A DNA stretch of 7,029 bases from Acidimicrobiaceae bacterium (GCA_030838025.1 JAUTXM010000209.1:1-7029); one strand, 5' to 3'; shown: positions 1 through 6,286, counted from the stretch's first letter. Program-made: numbers and translations. The notes: a model not told the origin generated them from the letters alone.

Positions 1-1083
1 GGCGGTCGGGGCGATGACCAAGACGTTGTCGCCCGCCAAGACCCGCGGGATCGCCAGCCCCTGGACCGGCGTGGGCTCATCCCAGCCCCAAGCCGACTTC
101 ACGGCCGCCACGAGCCCGGGATCGAGCCCGGCCCACCGAGGGTCGACCTCGGCCGCCGGTCCGGATGCGGCGACCGGGGCGATCGGTGTGGCCGGGGCGG
201 CCGGGGTGGGTGTGGCGACCGGCGGCTTGGGCCGGTCGTCGGGCGCAGCCGGGGACGCAGCATGCTCGGCGGCGGGCGAAGCCGGGGCGGCCTTGGCGGC
301 CGGTTCGATCGAGGTGGGTGTGGCGACCGGGGGCTTGGGCGGGGGCGCGACCGGGGATGCGGGCCGGGCGGCGGGCGTGGGCGCGACCGGGGATGCGGGC
401 CGGGGCGCGACCGGGGATGCGGGCCGGGCGGCGGGCGGGGCCGCGTCTCGGACCTCGGACGGAGGTGGGGGCCGCGTTGCAGTCGCCGTCGGGGTCACGG
501 GAATGACCGGGAGCAGGGGCCGGCCGGGTACCTGAAAGGCGCGGACACGGGTGCGGGCCCGGTAGCTGGAACGGGCCACGCGGACGACGGCGTCGACCGA
601 AAGCTCCGGCGTGGTCTCGGCGGCCGTTCGCAGGTCGATGAGCATCTTGCCCTTCAGGAACGGCCCGCGGCCCTTGTCGCCCAACCGCTCGAATCGCCGG
701 CGGGGGCCGAGGAGCAGCTCCCACGGACCGAGCACGTGCCAGCGCTTCATCGGGCAGTCATTGATCAGCAGGTACCCCATCCCGTCGGGCCAGACCAAGG
801 TCCGAAACGCCGTCTCGTCGAGGACGAACAGCGCCTCGGCCGGGACTTCAGGCCAGAGCTCCGCCAACTCGGCCGAGGAACGGTGCTCCTTGCGCTTGAC
901 ATCGACGCGCACGAGCCGGCCGTCGAGGCGGAACTCAAAGTCCAAATCGTCGGTCTGCATGGTGAAGTCGGAGAGGTCGGTGACCCCCGGATAGGCCTCC
1001 AAGGCGGCACGGACCTGGCGCTCGACCGGACGAGCCGCGTCGAGGTCGCGCTCCCAGTCGGCAGGTTCGCGCCTTCTCGCCAC
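1..1083 (-). CDS. Nuclease-like domain fused to a DEAD/DEAH-box helicase (3' part beyond the left edge)
   Basis: I read 361 codons from GTG at 1083-1081, open to the left edge. Residues 1-190 form a compact mixed alpha/beta domain. It contains D48 in DDLDFEF, then RLVRVDVKRKEH with D61-x-K63 at the end of a hydrophobic strand, the layout of a PD-(D/E)XK nuclease core; E22 in an upstream helix could add to the site. Residues 195-312 are a Pro/Ala-rich repetitive linker. Residues 331-361 are AWGWDEPTPVQ, then GLAIPRVLAGDNVLVIAPTA, which match the helicase Q motif and the strand leading into motif I; the expected GKT lies off the window. GTG is the only start before the conserved region, apart from ATG at 962, which would remove E22; it lacks a good Shine-Dalgarno. 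The gene begins 30 bases after the secreted-protein stop and may be co-transcribed. The helicase call is fairly secure; the nuclease call is inferred from motifs. A DNA repair or defence role is possible but unproven. Confidence 0.72.
   Translation of the reverse strand, partial: MARRREPADWERDLDAARPVERQVRAALEAYPGVTDLSDFTMQTDDLDFEFRLDGRLVRVDVKRKEHRSSAELAELWPEVPAEALFVLDETAFRTLVWPDGMGYLLINDCPMKRWHVLGPWELLLGPRRRFERLGDKGRGPFLKGKMLIDLRTAAETTPELSVDAVVRVARSSYRARTRVRAFQVPGRPLLPVIPVTPTATATRPPPPSEVRDAAPPAARPASPVAPRPASPVAPTPAARPASPVAPPPKPPVATPTSIEPAAKAAPASPAAEHAASPAAPDDRPKPPVATPTPAAPATPIAPVAASGPAAEVDPRWAGLDPGLVAAVKSAWGWDEPTPVQGLAIPRVLAGDNVLVIAPTA
205..436 (-). repeat. Tandem repeats coding the Pro/Ala linker of the nuclease-helicase
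   Basis: A 22-base unit (ggcgcgaccggggatgcggg plus cc) occurs exactly at 344-365, 380-401 and 404-425, so copies are 36 and 24 bases apart and the first and third form a 60-base higher-order period. A second unit of about 28 bases, coding PKPPVATPT, occurs at 205-232 and 313-340. On the coding strand they give PASPVAP-type repeats. Spacings are multiples of three, so the reading frame survives copy-number change. The low-complexity peptide suits a flexible linker between two domains. Confidence 0.8.
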
Positions 1084-1113
1084 GCCGACCGAGGTTACGG
1101 CCCGATGCCCGCG

Positions 1114-3603
1114 CTAGCTCGTGAACCCCACCACCTGGAAGACCCAGGTGCCGTTGACCAGGGTCAGCAGGGTGCCGTACAGGAGCCGGTCGTGGGGGAG
1201 GGCCGGGACGCTGAAACTGGACTGGGTCGGGGCCAGCACGCCCGAGTTGACCAGGTCCGACCCATACAGCGTGGAGCCCACGATCAGGCAATAGGCCTGG
1301 GCGCCGGCAATCGTACGCCACGTGAACACCGCCGGGGTGGCCACGTTGAGCTGGCCGTTGATCGGTTTGGTGAGGGTGCCCATGGCGGGCCCGGTGCTGA
1401 ACGAGATCGACTGGAACCGCGTCCACGCACCGTTCACCTCGGTCAGCAGCGAGGCGTAGACGGTCCGGCCGGCGGGCAGGGTGGGAGGCGTATAGGTCGA
1501 CTGCGTGGCCGGAAGAACGCCCGAGTTGGCCAGGTTGGACCCGTTGAGGGTCGTCCCTACGACCAGGATGTAGCCCTGGGCCTGCGGAATTGTCGACCAG
1601 GTGAAGGGTTTCGTGGGGTCGACGCCGGCCTGGCCAGTCGCGTGCGACGTAAAGGTGGCTTGCCCCGGCGCGGCGCTGAAGTTGATGGCCTGGTAGCTGG
1701 TCCAGCTGCCGGCCACCCGCGCGTACAGCGTGGCGTGGAGCGTGCGTCCGGTGGGCAAGGCGGGCCCGTTGAAGCTGGACTGGGTCGGGGGCAGGATTCC
1801 CGAGTTGACCAGGTCCGAGCCGTAGAGCGTCGTGCCGACCTGGAGGAGGTACGCCGAGGCTTGCGGGATGGTCGACCACGCCATCGGCTGGGTGGTGTCG
1901 ACGTTGCTCTGCCCGTCGATGGGATAGGTGAACGTCGCCTGGTTGACGGTGAGGACAAAGGATTGGGTTGCTGGTGCCCCGATGCCGTTGGCGGCATTGA
2001 TCGTGACCGGGAAACTGCCGGCGCTGCCTTGGGCGGGAATGCCGCCCAGCGTGCGGGTTGCGGCGTTGAACGTCACCCCCGCGGGCAGGGTGCCCGCGGC
2101 GGTTACACCAGGCGAGGGGAAGCCAGTGGTGGTGACGTTGAGTGACCCCGCAACGCCGACCGTGAAGGTGGCGCTGTTGGCACTGGTGATGGCGGGCGCT
2201 TCGCGGATCGTCAAGGTGAGGTTCTGGGTGGCGTTGTTGCCGACACCATTGGCCGCCGTCACGACCAGCGGGTAGGAGCCACCCTTCCCGGCGGCGGCGA
2301 CCCCGGCCAACGTGGCCGAGCCGTCATGGTTGTCGGCGAAGGTGACACCGCTCGGCAGGGCACCGGTCGCGCCGAGCGTCGGCGTGGGCCACCCGGTTGT
2401 CATAACGGTGAAGCTTCCTGCCGCGCCAGTGGTGAAGGCGGCGCCATTGGCGCTGGTGATCGCCGGGGCGCTGTTGACCGGCGTACCCACGACGGCGTGC
2501 GAGACCAAGCAGCCGCCGCTGCCACCGTTGAAGTCGTTGGCCCACGTGGTTTGCACCGCGAATGACCCCGTCGTCAACGTGATGTCCTGTGACGCGCCCT
2601 GGCCCGATTGGATCCAGGAGCACTTGTCGCCGTTCTCATCCCCGGCACTATCGAGCCAACCGCCGGGCGGGAACTGGTCGGTAATGGTCTCGGCGTACTC
2701 GTGGCCTCCGACGATGGTGACGCCGTCGAGGGCTCCGGCGGTCCCGCTGTTGACGAAGTTCTTGCCGCAGCTTCCCCCGGCGTCGGTGAGGTACGGCAGG
2801 TTGGTGAATGCCACCGCCGGCCCGCTTGCAGCGCCTCCCGGCAAGCCGGAGTCGGCCGACACGTCATGCCAGGCGCAGAAATTGCTGTCGGGGAGGTTGA
2901 ATCCGTCAGGCGTTGTGCCAGGGGGCGAGACGACGAAGTATTGCGAGTTGCGGTTCGAGGCTTGGGTCGTGTTGCCGAAGTGGGTGGCGGCGCTGACGGC
3001 TTCCACCGCCAGTTGATGGCCGTTGGCCGACGCCGGGGCGGCGACCGACGTGTCGGCCCACATCCCCGCCAGGGCGCCGCCTGTCGGGTACCCAACATGG
3101 GCCGCATTGCCCGGGCAGGTCTGGACGCCCGCGGTCACGCCTTCGCAGTACTCCGTCATGACGCCGCTCCAGGTCTCGCCGCCCGTGCCGAGGCCCTTCA
3201 TGAATGCCTGGAGCTTCGGGGCCATCCCGCTGGGATCGCCCGACAGGGTCAGGTAACCCTGGGCGTTGGTGGACGACGAGCCCCACTGCGATCCCCAGAA
3301 CACCAGGTACACCTTGGGTGGCCCGGTCGTGACCCCAACGCCGCCGTTGCCGCCGCCGTACGAGAGATTTGGCGATGCCACTGCGGCGCTCGGCGCCGCC
3401 GACTTGGCCTTGCCGGCGGCCGCGGCCGCGGCAGCCGCAACGGTCGCGACGGTCCCGTGCCGGTAGCCGGACGAGGCCGGTGCGGGCGTGGTGCGGGGCG
3501 CCGCCGAGGCGACGCCGCCGAAGAGGGGTGCGACGATCCCCGCCGTCAGGACCGTTGCGAGGACCGTCCTGTTCCATCGAGCGGACCTGCCGACATTCGC
3601 CAT
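1114..3603 (-). CDS. Secreted EXORDIUM/PHI-1-like protein with Ig-like modules and three C-terminal repeats
   Basis: This 829-residue protein starts at ATG 3603, with a purine-rich AAAGAGG (3611-3617) seven bases upstream. Residues 1-34 are a Sec signal peptide: Arg-rich start, hydrophobic core, and VASA before a likely cut at 34/35. Residues 35-80 are Ala/Pro-rich with an eight-Ala run. Residues 97-368 form the N-terminal domain: KVYLVFWGSQW, then GGHEYAETITD (H301, E302, E305), then GWLDSAGDENGDKCSW (316-330). This HExAE...W.D...E.GD.C arrangement resembles plant EXORDIUM/PHI-1 proteins and could bind metal. Six cysteines (153, 163, 243, 279, 328, 365) could pair as disulfides outside the cell. 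Residues 376-466 and 467-555 are two Ig-like (He_PIG type) modules, each starting APAITSAN. Residues 556-648, 649-741 and 742-829 are three related repeats. I see no sortase signal or C-terminal membrane helix, so release or non-covalent wall binding is likely. A peptidase activity is speculative. Confidence 0.88.
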   Translation of the reverse strand: MANVGRSARWNRTVLATVLTAGIVAPLFGGVASAAPRTTPAPASSGYRHGTVATVAAAAAAAAGKAKSAAPSAAVASPNLSYGGGNGGVGVTTGPPKVYLVFWGSQWGSSSTNAQGYLTLSGDPSGMAPKLQAFMKGLGTGGETWSGVMTEYCEGVTAGVQTCPGNAAHVGYPTGGALAGMWADTSVAAPASANGHQLAVEAVSAATHFGNTTQASNRNSQYFVVSPPGTTPDGFNLPDSNFCAWHDVSADSGLPGGAASGPAVAFTNLPYLTDAGGSCGKNFVNSGTAGALDGVTIVGGHEYAETITDQFPPGGWLDSAGDENGDKCSWIQSGQGASQDITLTTGSFAVQTTWANDFNGGSGGCLVSHAVVGTPVNSAPAITSANGAAFTTGAAGSFTVMTTGWPTPTLGATGALPSGVTFADNHDGSATLAGVAAAGKGGSYPLVVTAANGVGNNATQNLTLTIREAPAITSANSATFTVGVAGSLNVTTTGFPSPGVTAAGTLPAGVTFNAATRTLGGIPAQGSAGSFPVTINAANGIGAPATQSFVLTVNQATFTYPIDGQSNVDTTQPMAWSTIPQASAYLLQVGTTLYGSDLVNSGILPPTQSSFNGPALPTGRTLHATLYARVAGSWTSYQAINFSAAPGQATFTSHATGQAGVDPTKPFTWSTIPQAQGYILVVGTTLNGSNLANSGVLPATQSTYTPPTLPAGRTVYASLLTEVNGAWTRFQSISFSTGPAMGTLTKPINGQLNVATPAVFTWRTIAGAQAYCLIVGSTLYGSDLVNSGVLAPTQSSFSVPALPHDRLLYGTLLTLVNGTWVFQVVGFTS
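1117..1938 (-). repeat. Three tandem 93-residue repeats at the C-terminus of the secreted protein
   Basis: The units span 1660-1938, 1381-1659 and 1117-1380, a period of 279 bases (the last unit is 264). Each carries a W(S/R)TI core, then VG(T/S)TLYGSDLVNSG or a close variant, a PTQS/ATQS segment, ALP...R, and a VNG/VAG-x-W near its end. First and third copies stay nearly identical in DNA around 1774-1828 and 1216-1270, which suggests duplication with recent exchange. The beta-rich pattern suits an extracellular adhesion or carbohydrate-binding module; no known family was recognised. Confidence 0.85.
1132..1150 (-). other. Small perfect inverted repeat at the 3' end of the secreted-protein gene
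   Basis: Arms CACCTGG (1132-1138) and CCAGGTG (1144-1150) pair perfectly around five bases, 16 bases before the stop codon on the coding strand. It codes TWVFQVV, so it may be chance codon choice. No T tract follows. It could weaken read-through into the nuclease-helicase gene, but this is a weak suggestion. Confidence 0.25.
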
Positions 3604-3716
3604 ACCCTCGCCTCTTTACCTGCGCCTTCGCCCCTGAGACCGACAACGTCGGCGCGGACGGCCCGAAACTGAACGCCGCCGGTGGAAGAATCGCCCAAAA
3701 GGTTCTGCGACCTGGA

Positions 3717-3760
3717 GCCGGAGTACAAAGTGTCGTGTACACGACAGTTTGTGCTCCGGC
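3717..3760. promoter_or_regulatory. 44-base near-perfect palindrome, probable operator upstream of the secreted-protein gene
   Basis: The palindrome has no spacer and is centred between 3738 and 3739. Its 16-base core TGTCGTGTACACGACA (3731-3746) is perfect. Beyond one G/G mismatch (3730 with 3747) the symmetry continues as TACAAA/TTTGTG, with a single T/G pair, then through GCCGGAG/CTCCGGC to the ends. It lies 114-157 bases upstream of the ATG at 3603. Zero spacing, this length and the absence of a following T tract favour a binding site for a dimeric or tetrameric regulator over a terminator. A cruciform or a mobile-element end are alternatives. I do not recognise the regulator. Confidence 0.5.
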
Positions 3761-3999
3761 CATGCCGGCGAGCCCGCGGCGCGCGTAAGCGAGATACCGC
3801 CTACAGGTGACGACTCCGGCACCGCCTGCGTGGCCTGGGAACGGTCCCGGCGTCGAGCTGATCAGGTTGGGCGATTGCCGCCTCCCGCCACGGGCGGCGT
3901 CCGAAGCCCGAGCGGCCCCGTGCGGCGACACTGTGGCCTTCGAGCCGCGCCGGCGTTGCCGTCGGCCGGTCACGGCGGCCCCGACCGGCCCCGGCGGCG

Positions 4000-4086
4000 G
4001 ATCGATTGGCAGTTCTCCGGGCTTTGTCAGTTCTCCCGGACCTGGGACGGTAGAACTGACAAAGTCCGCCAAACTGCCAACCGATC
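4000..4086. repeat. Long inverted repeat: 35-base arms around a 17-base spacer
   Basis: Left arm 4000-4034 pairs with 4052-4086. The only non-Watson-Crick positions are A4005/C4081, a three-base internal bulge (4015-4017 against 4069-4071) and one G/T pair (4021 with 4065). Within it, CAGTTCT occurs at 4010-4016 and 4028-4034, 18 bases apart, and AGAACTG and the degenerate AAACTG occur inverted at 4052-4058 and 4071-4076. The structure is thus four boxes, two facing two. It could be a folded RNA, a clustered operator or a small dispersed intergenic repeat. It does not code for a recognisable protein on either strand. Confidence 0.75.
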
Positions 4087-4346
4087 GCGCCGGCGGCCTT
4101 CTCGAGGACCCGAACGGACCCCCATCGCCTTCGGCCGGGGAGAGTTCGGGGCCCGCGAGTCGATGCTCCTGCCCGGCCGGCCGACCGCGTCTCGTCGCCC
4201 CCCGGCCGAGGACCTGCTCAAGGCGCCGGCAATCACGTGAGCGAGGTTTTTGATTGACCTTCCCGCGAGCGACGGGCGTGAGCTCCGTTGACGGGCTTGC
4301 TCGCACGGCGGCCGTGGGGCGCCGGGCGCCGGGCCTTCGCTTCGGG

Positions 4347-4365
4347 ACGCCCTGGCGCCGGGCGT
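4347..4365 (-). terminator. Possible GC-rich hairpin terminator after the chaperonin gene
   Basis: ACGCCC (4347-4352) and GGGCGT (4360-4365) pair perfectly around seven bases, about 57 bases after the chaperonin stop. There is no T tract, and the surrounding GGCGCC-rich sequence gives competing pairings. Hairpins lacking a U run are seen in high-GC actinobacteria, but this one is a weak candidate. Confidence 0.22.
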
Positions 4366-4421
4366 GGCTCCCCTTTTCACATCCTGGTTTCGTGGCCTGT
4401 ATCGGACTCAGCGGTGGCCCG

Positions 4422-6122
4422 TCAATCCATCGTCATCTGGCCGCCGCCGTACTGGTCCTCCATGCCGCCGCCTTCGGACGGGTCGCCGTAGCTCGGGTCC
4501 TCGGGGTTGTCGGCCACGATGACCTCGGTGGTGAGGAACAGGCCACCGATCGATACCGCGTTCTGTAACGCCGAGCGGGTGACCTTGGCGGCGTCGATGA
4601 CGCCCGCCGCGATCATGTCCTCGTACTCACCGGTGGCGGCATTGAAGCCCATAGCGCCTTCCATCTCCCGGACCCTCTCGACCACGATGCCCGCCTCCAC
4701 GCCGGCGTTGGTCGCGATCTGGCGCAACGGCTCTTCGAGGGCACGGGCGACGATCCTCGCCCCGGTGGCGATATCCGAGTCCCACACCGGTGTCGGCGGC
4801 AGGGCGGGGAGCGGCCGGCGGGGCCCCGGGGTCCCGTGCAGCCATTCGAGCAGCCCCTTCTGGGCCCGCAGAAGGGCAACCCCGCCGCCCGGCACGACGC
4901 CTTCGGAGACTGCCGCCTTGGTGGTGGAGACGGCATCGGCTACCCGGTGCTTGCGTTCCTCGAGCTCGAGATCGGTGGCCGCCCCGACCTTGATGACGGC
5001 CACGCCGCCCGCCAGTCGCGCCAGGCGCTCCTGCAGGGCCTCGCGTTCGTACTCCGACTCCGCCAGCTCCATCTCCGTCTTGAGCTTGGAGACGTAGTTG
5101 GTCACGTAGTCCTCGATGCCCTTGCCATCCACGATCGTCGTGTCGTCACGGGTCACGACGACCTTGCGGGCCCGGCCCAGCTGGCGGAGGGTGACGTTCT
5201 CGGGCCGCTGGCCCGTTTCCTCGCTGATGACCTGGGCGCCGACGAGGATCGCGATGTCGTTGAGCATGCCGAAGAGCCGTTCACCGCTGGCGGGCGCCTT
5301 CACGGCGACGGACTTGATCAGGCCCCGGGCCTGGTTGACGATCAGCATGGCGAGGGCCTCGCCGTCGATGCGCTCGGCGATGATGACAAGTGGGTGGGCG
5401 GTGCGGATGGCGATCTCGAGCGCCGGCACGAGGTCCTTGACGGCGGAGATCTTGGCGCCTGCGACCAGGATGTAAGGCTCGTCGAGCACGACCTCGTTGC
5501 GGTCGGGCTCGTTGACGAACTGCGGCGAGAGGTAGCCGCTGCGAAACTTGATGCCCTCCACGTACTCGAGCTCGATGCCGAAGGATTGCGACTGGTCCAC
5601 GGTGATGATGCCGTCGCGGCCGACCTTGGCCATGGCCTCGCCGATGACCGCCCCCACCTCCTCGTCACCCGCCGAGATGGTGGCGACCTGGGCGATCTGG
5701 TCCTGGGTCGTGAGTTCCTTGGTGACGTCCTTGAGGCCGGCGATGACGATCCTCGCGGCGTCCTGCATGCCCTGCTTGAGCGCCATCGGGTTGGCCCCCG
5801 CGGCGACATTGCGAAAGCCGTGGTGCACCATCGACCAGCCGAGGACGGTGGCGGTGGTGGTGCCATCGCCGGCCACCTGGTCGGTCTTCCGGGCGATCTC
5901 CTTGACGAGCTCGGCGCCCAGGCGCTCGTGCGGATCCTCGAGGTCGATCTCCAATGCGATGGAAACGCCGTCGTTGGTGATCAGCGGCGCCGTGTAGCCC
6001 CGGTCCATCACGACATTGCGGCCGCGGGGTCCCAGGGTGACGCGCACCGCGTCGGCCAGCTGGTTCATCCCCCGTTCCAGCGCCCGACGGGCGGCGTCAT
6101 CAAATGCAATCAGCTTTGCCAT
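4422..6122 (-). CDS. groEL: GroEL/Cpn60 chaperonin, divergent paralogue-like
   Basis: This 566-residue group I chaperonin would assemble into ring cages that refold proteins using ATP in the cytoplasm. I start it at MAKLIAFDD (ATG 6122), which aligns with the normal GroEL N-terminus and follows a purine-rich GAAGAGAGAAGG (6125-6136); an in-frame ATG at 6188 would add 22 unrelated residues. ATP-site features are present: VTLGPRGRNVV (28-38), ITNDGVS (48-54), GDGTTTATVL (85-94), D396 in RVADAV (matching E. coli D398) and VPGGG (410-414). Differences from standard GroEL: GYLSPQF at 196-202 has Gln where E. coli has the substrate-binding Tyr203; KAPASGER replaces KAPGFGDR; a Pro-rich insertion of about 17 residues lies within 428-448; and the tail ends GGGMEDQYGGGQMTMD rather than with GGM repeats. 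No groES precedes it. This suggests a specialised second chaperonin, though function is inferred. Confidence 0.95.
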   Translation of the reverse strand: MAKLIAFDDAARRALERGMNQLADAVRVTLGPRGRNVVMDRGYTAPLITNDGVSIALEIDLEDPHERLGAELVKEIARKTDQVAGDGTTTATVLGWSMVHHGFRNVAAGANPMALKQGMQDAARIVIAGLKDVTKELTTQDQIAQVATISAGDEEVGAVIGEAMAKVGRDGIITVDQSQSFGIELEYVEGIKFRSGYLSPQFVNEPDRNEVVLDEPYILVAGAKISAVKDLVPALEIAIRTAHPLVIIAERIDGEALAMLIVNQARGLIKSVAVKAPASGERLFGMLNDIAILVGAQVISEETGQRPENVTLRQLGRARKVVVTRDDTTIVDGKGIEDYVTNYVSKLKTEMELAESEYEREALQERLARLAGGVAVIKVGAATDLELEERKHRVADAVSTTKAAVSEGVVPGGGVALLRAQKGLLEWLHGTPGPRRPLPALPPTPVWDSDIATGARIVARALEEPLRQIATNAGVEAGIVVERVREMEGAMGFNAATGEYEDMIAAGVIDAAKVTRSALQNAVSIGGLFLTTEVIVADNPEDPSYGDPSEGGGMEDQYGGGQMTMD

Positions 6123-6208
6123 GGCCTTCTCTCTTCGAACCGCGGTACTCGATAAGGGCAGCGTCGGGACGGATCCAGGACCTGTCACGTCATGCCTGCC
6201 CGCGTTGC

Positions 6209-6228
6209 TCTAACGAGCCCTCGTGCAA
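6209..6228. promoter_or_regulatory. Weak inverted repeat in the chaperonin leader
   Basis: ACGAG-cc-CTCGT (6213-6224) forms a symmetric core, and outer TTGC (6205-6208) and GCAA (6225-6228) match it if a four-base bulge is allowed. It lies about 90-105 bases upstream of the chaperonin ATG, a plausible place for an operator. It does not match the CIRCE element bound by HrcA (TTAGCACTC, nine bases, GAGTGCTAA) nor the HspR site, so its meaning is uncertain. I found no convincing -35/-10 pair nearby. Confidence 0.22.
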
Positions 6229-6255
6229 ACCATTCGATCGTACACCCGTGGCCTG

Positions 6256-6286
6256 AACCGGCCACCCCCCGAGCGTCGGGCCGGTT
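6256..6286 (-). terminator. GC-rich hairpin overlapping the stop codon of the AAA ATPase gene
   Basis: AACCGGCC (6256-6263) and GGCCGGTT (6279-6286) pair perfectly over eight bases, and the 15-base spacer can extend the stem through CCCGA/TCGGG. The arm begins inside the TAA stop codon. No T tract follows on the minus strand. It overlaps an alternative stem GTGGCC/GGCCAC at 6248-6253 and 6260-6265. It may act as an intrinsic-type terminator or as an RNA-stabilising structure between the ATPase and the chaperonin. Confidence 0.42.

Larger units (their letters stand above)
3604..4421. other. 818-base intergenic region without a convincing gene
   Basis: This lies between the chaperonin stop and the secreted-protein start. 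Open frames on both strands here are Arg/Pro/Gly-rich and show no recognisable motif, good ribosome site or domain, so I call none. From right to left it holds a small GC hairpin near 4347-4365, an 8-base palindrome TCACGTGA at 4233-4240 beside a T5 run at 4247-4251, the 35-base-arm inverted repeat at 4000-4086, a GC hairpin at 3877-3898, the 44-base palindrome at 3717-3760, and a short hairpin CCGAC-aac-GTCGG at 3640-3652 in the probable leader of the secreted-protein gene. No tRNA or known riboswitch was recognised. Confidence 0.6.

Noticed and set aside
77..724. Minus-strand 215-codon ATG frame overlapping the nuclease-helicase
   Set aside because: It is Arg/Pro-rich and out of frame with the sequence that carries the Q motif and the D-x-K motif; it is a shifted reading of the same repeats.
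262..2145. A 627-codon plus-strand open frame
   Set aside because: It lies antisense to the nuclease-helicase and the secreted protein, is Gly/Arg-rich, and has no recognisable motifs. It reflects high GC and the linker repeats.
3411..3440. GC-only repeat around nested GCGGCCGC, considered as a regulatory or CpG-like element
   Set aside because: It is explained by the eight-alanine run after the signal peptide of the secreted protein.
4000..4086. CRISPR-like array
   Set aside because: There are only two inverted pairs of boxes, no series of direct repeats with unique spacers, and no cas gene.
3749..4253. Plus-strand frames of 148-163 codons in the spacer
   Set aside because: Composition is typical of chance high-GC frames, there is no ribosome site, and they contain the inverted repeat.
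2906..4306. Minus-strand 466-codon frame crossing the intergenic region into the secreted-protein gene
   Set aside because: It overlaps the signal-peptide gene in another frame, reads through both inverted repeats, and is Arg/Gly/Pro-rich without a domain.
4836..6155. A 439-codon plus-strand frame opposite the chaperonin
   Set aside because: It is the antisense shadow of a well-conserved gene; its Asp/Leu/Gly-rich text mirrors the GroEL codons.
6123..6188. N-terminal extension of the chaperonin from the ATG at 6188
   Set aside because: The 22 extra residues do not resemble a GroEL start, whereas the ATG at 6122 does and has a purine-rich ribosome site just upstream.
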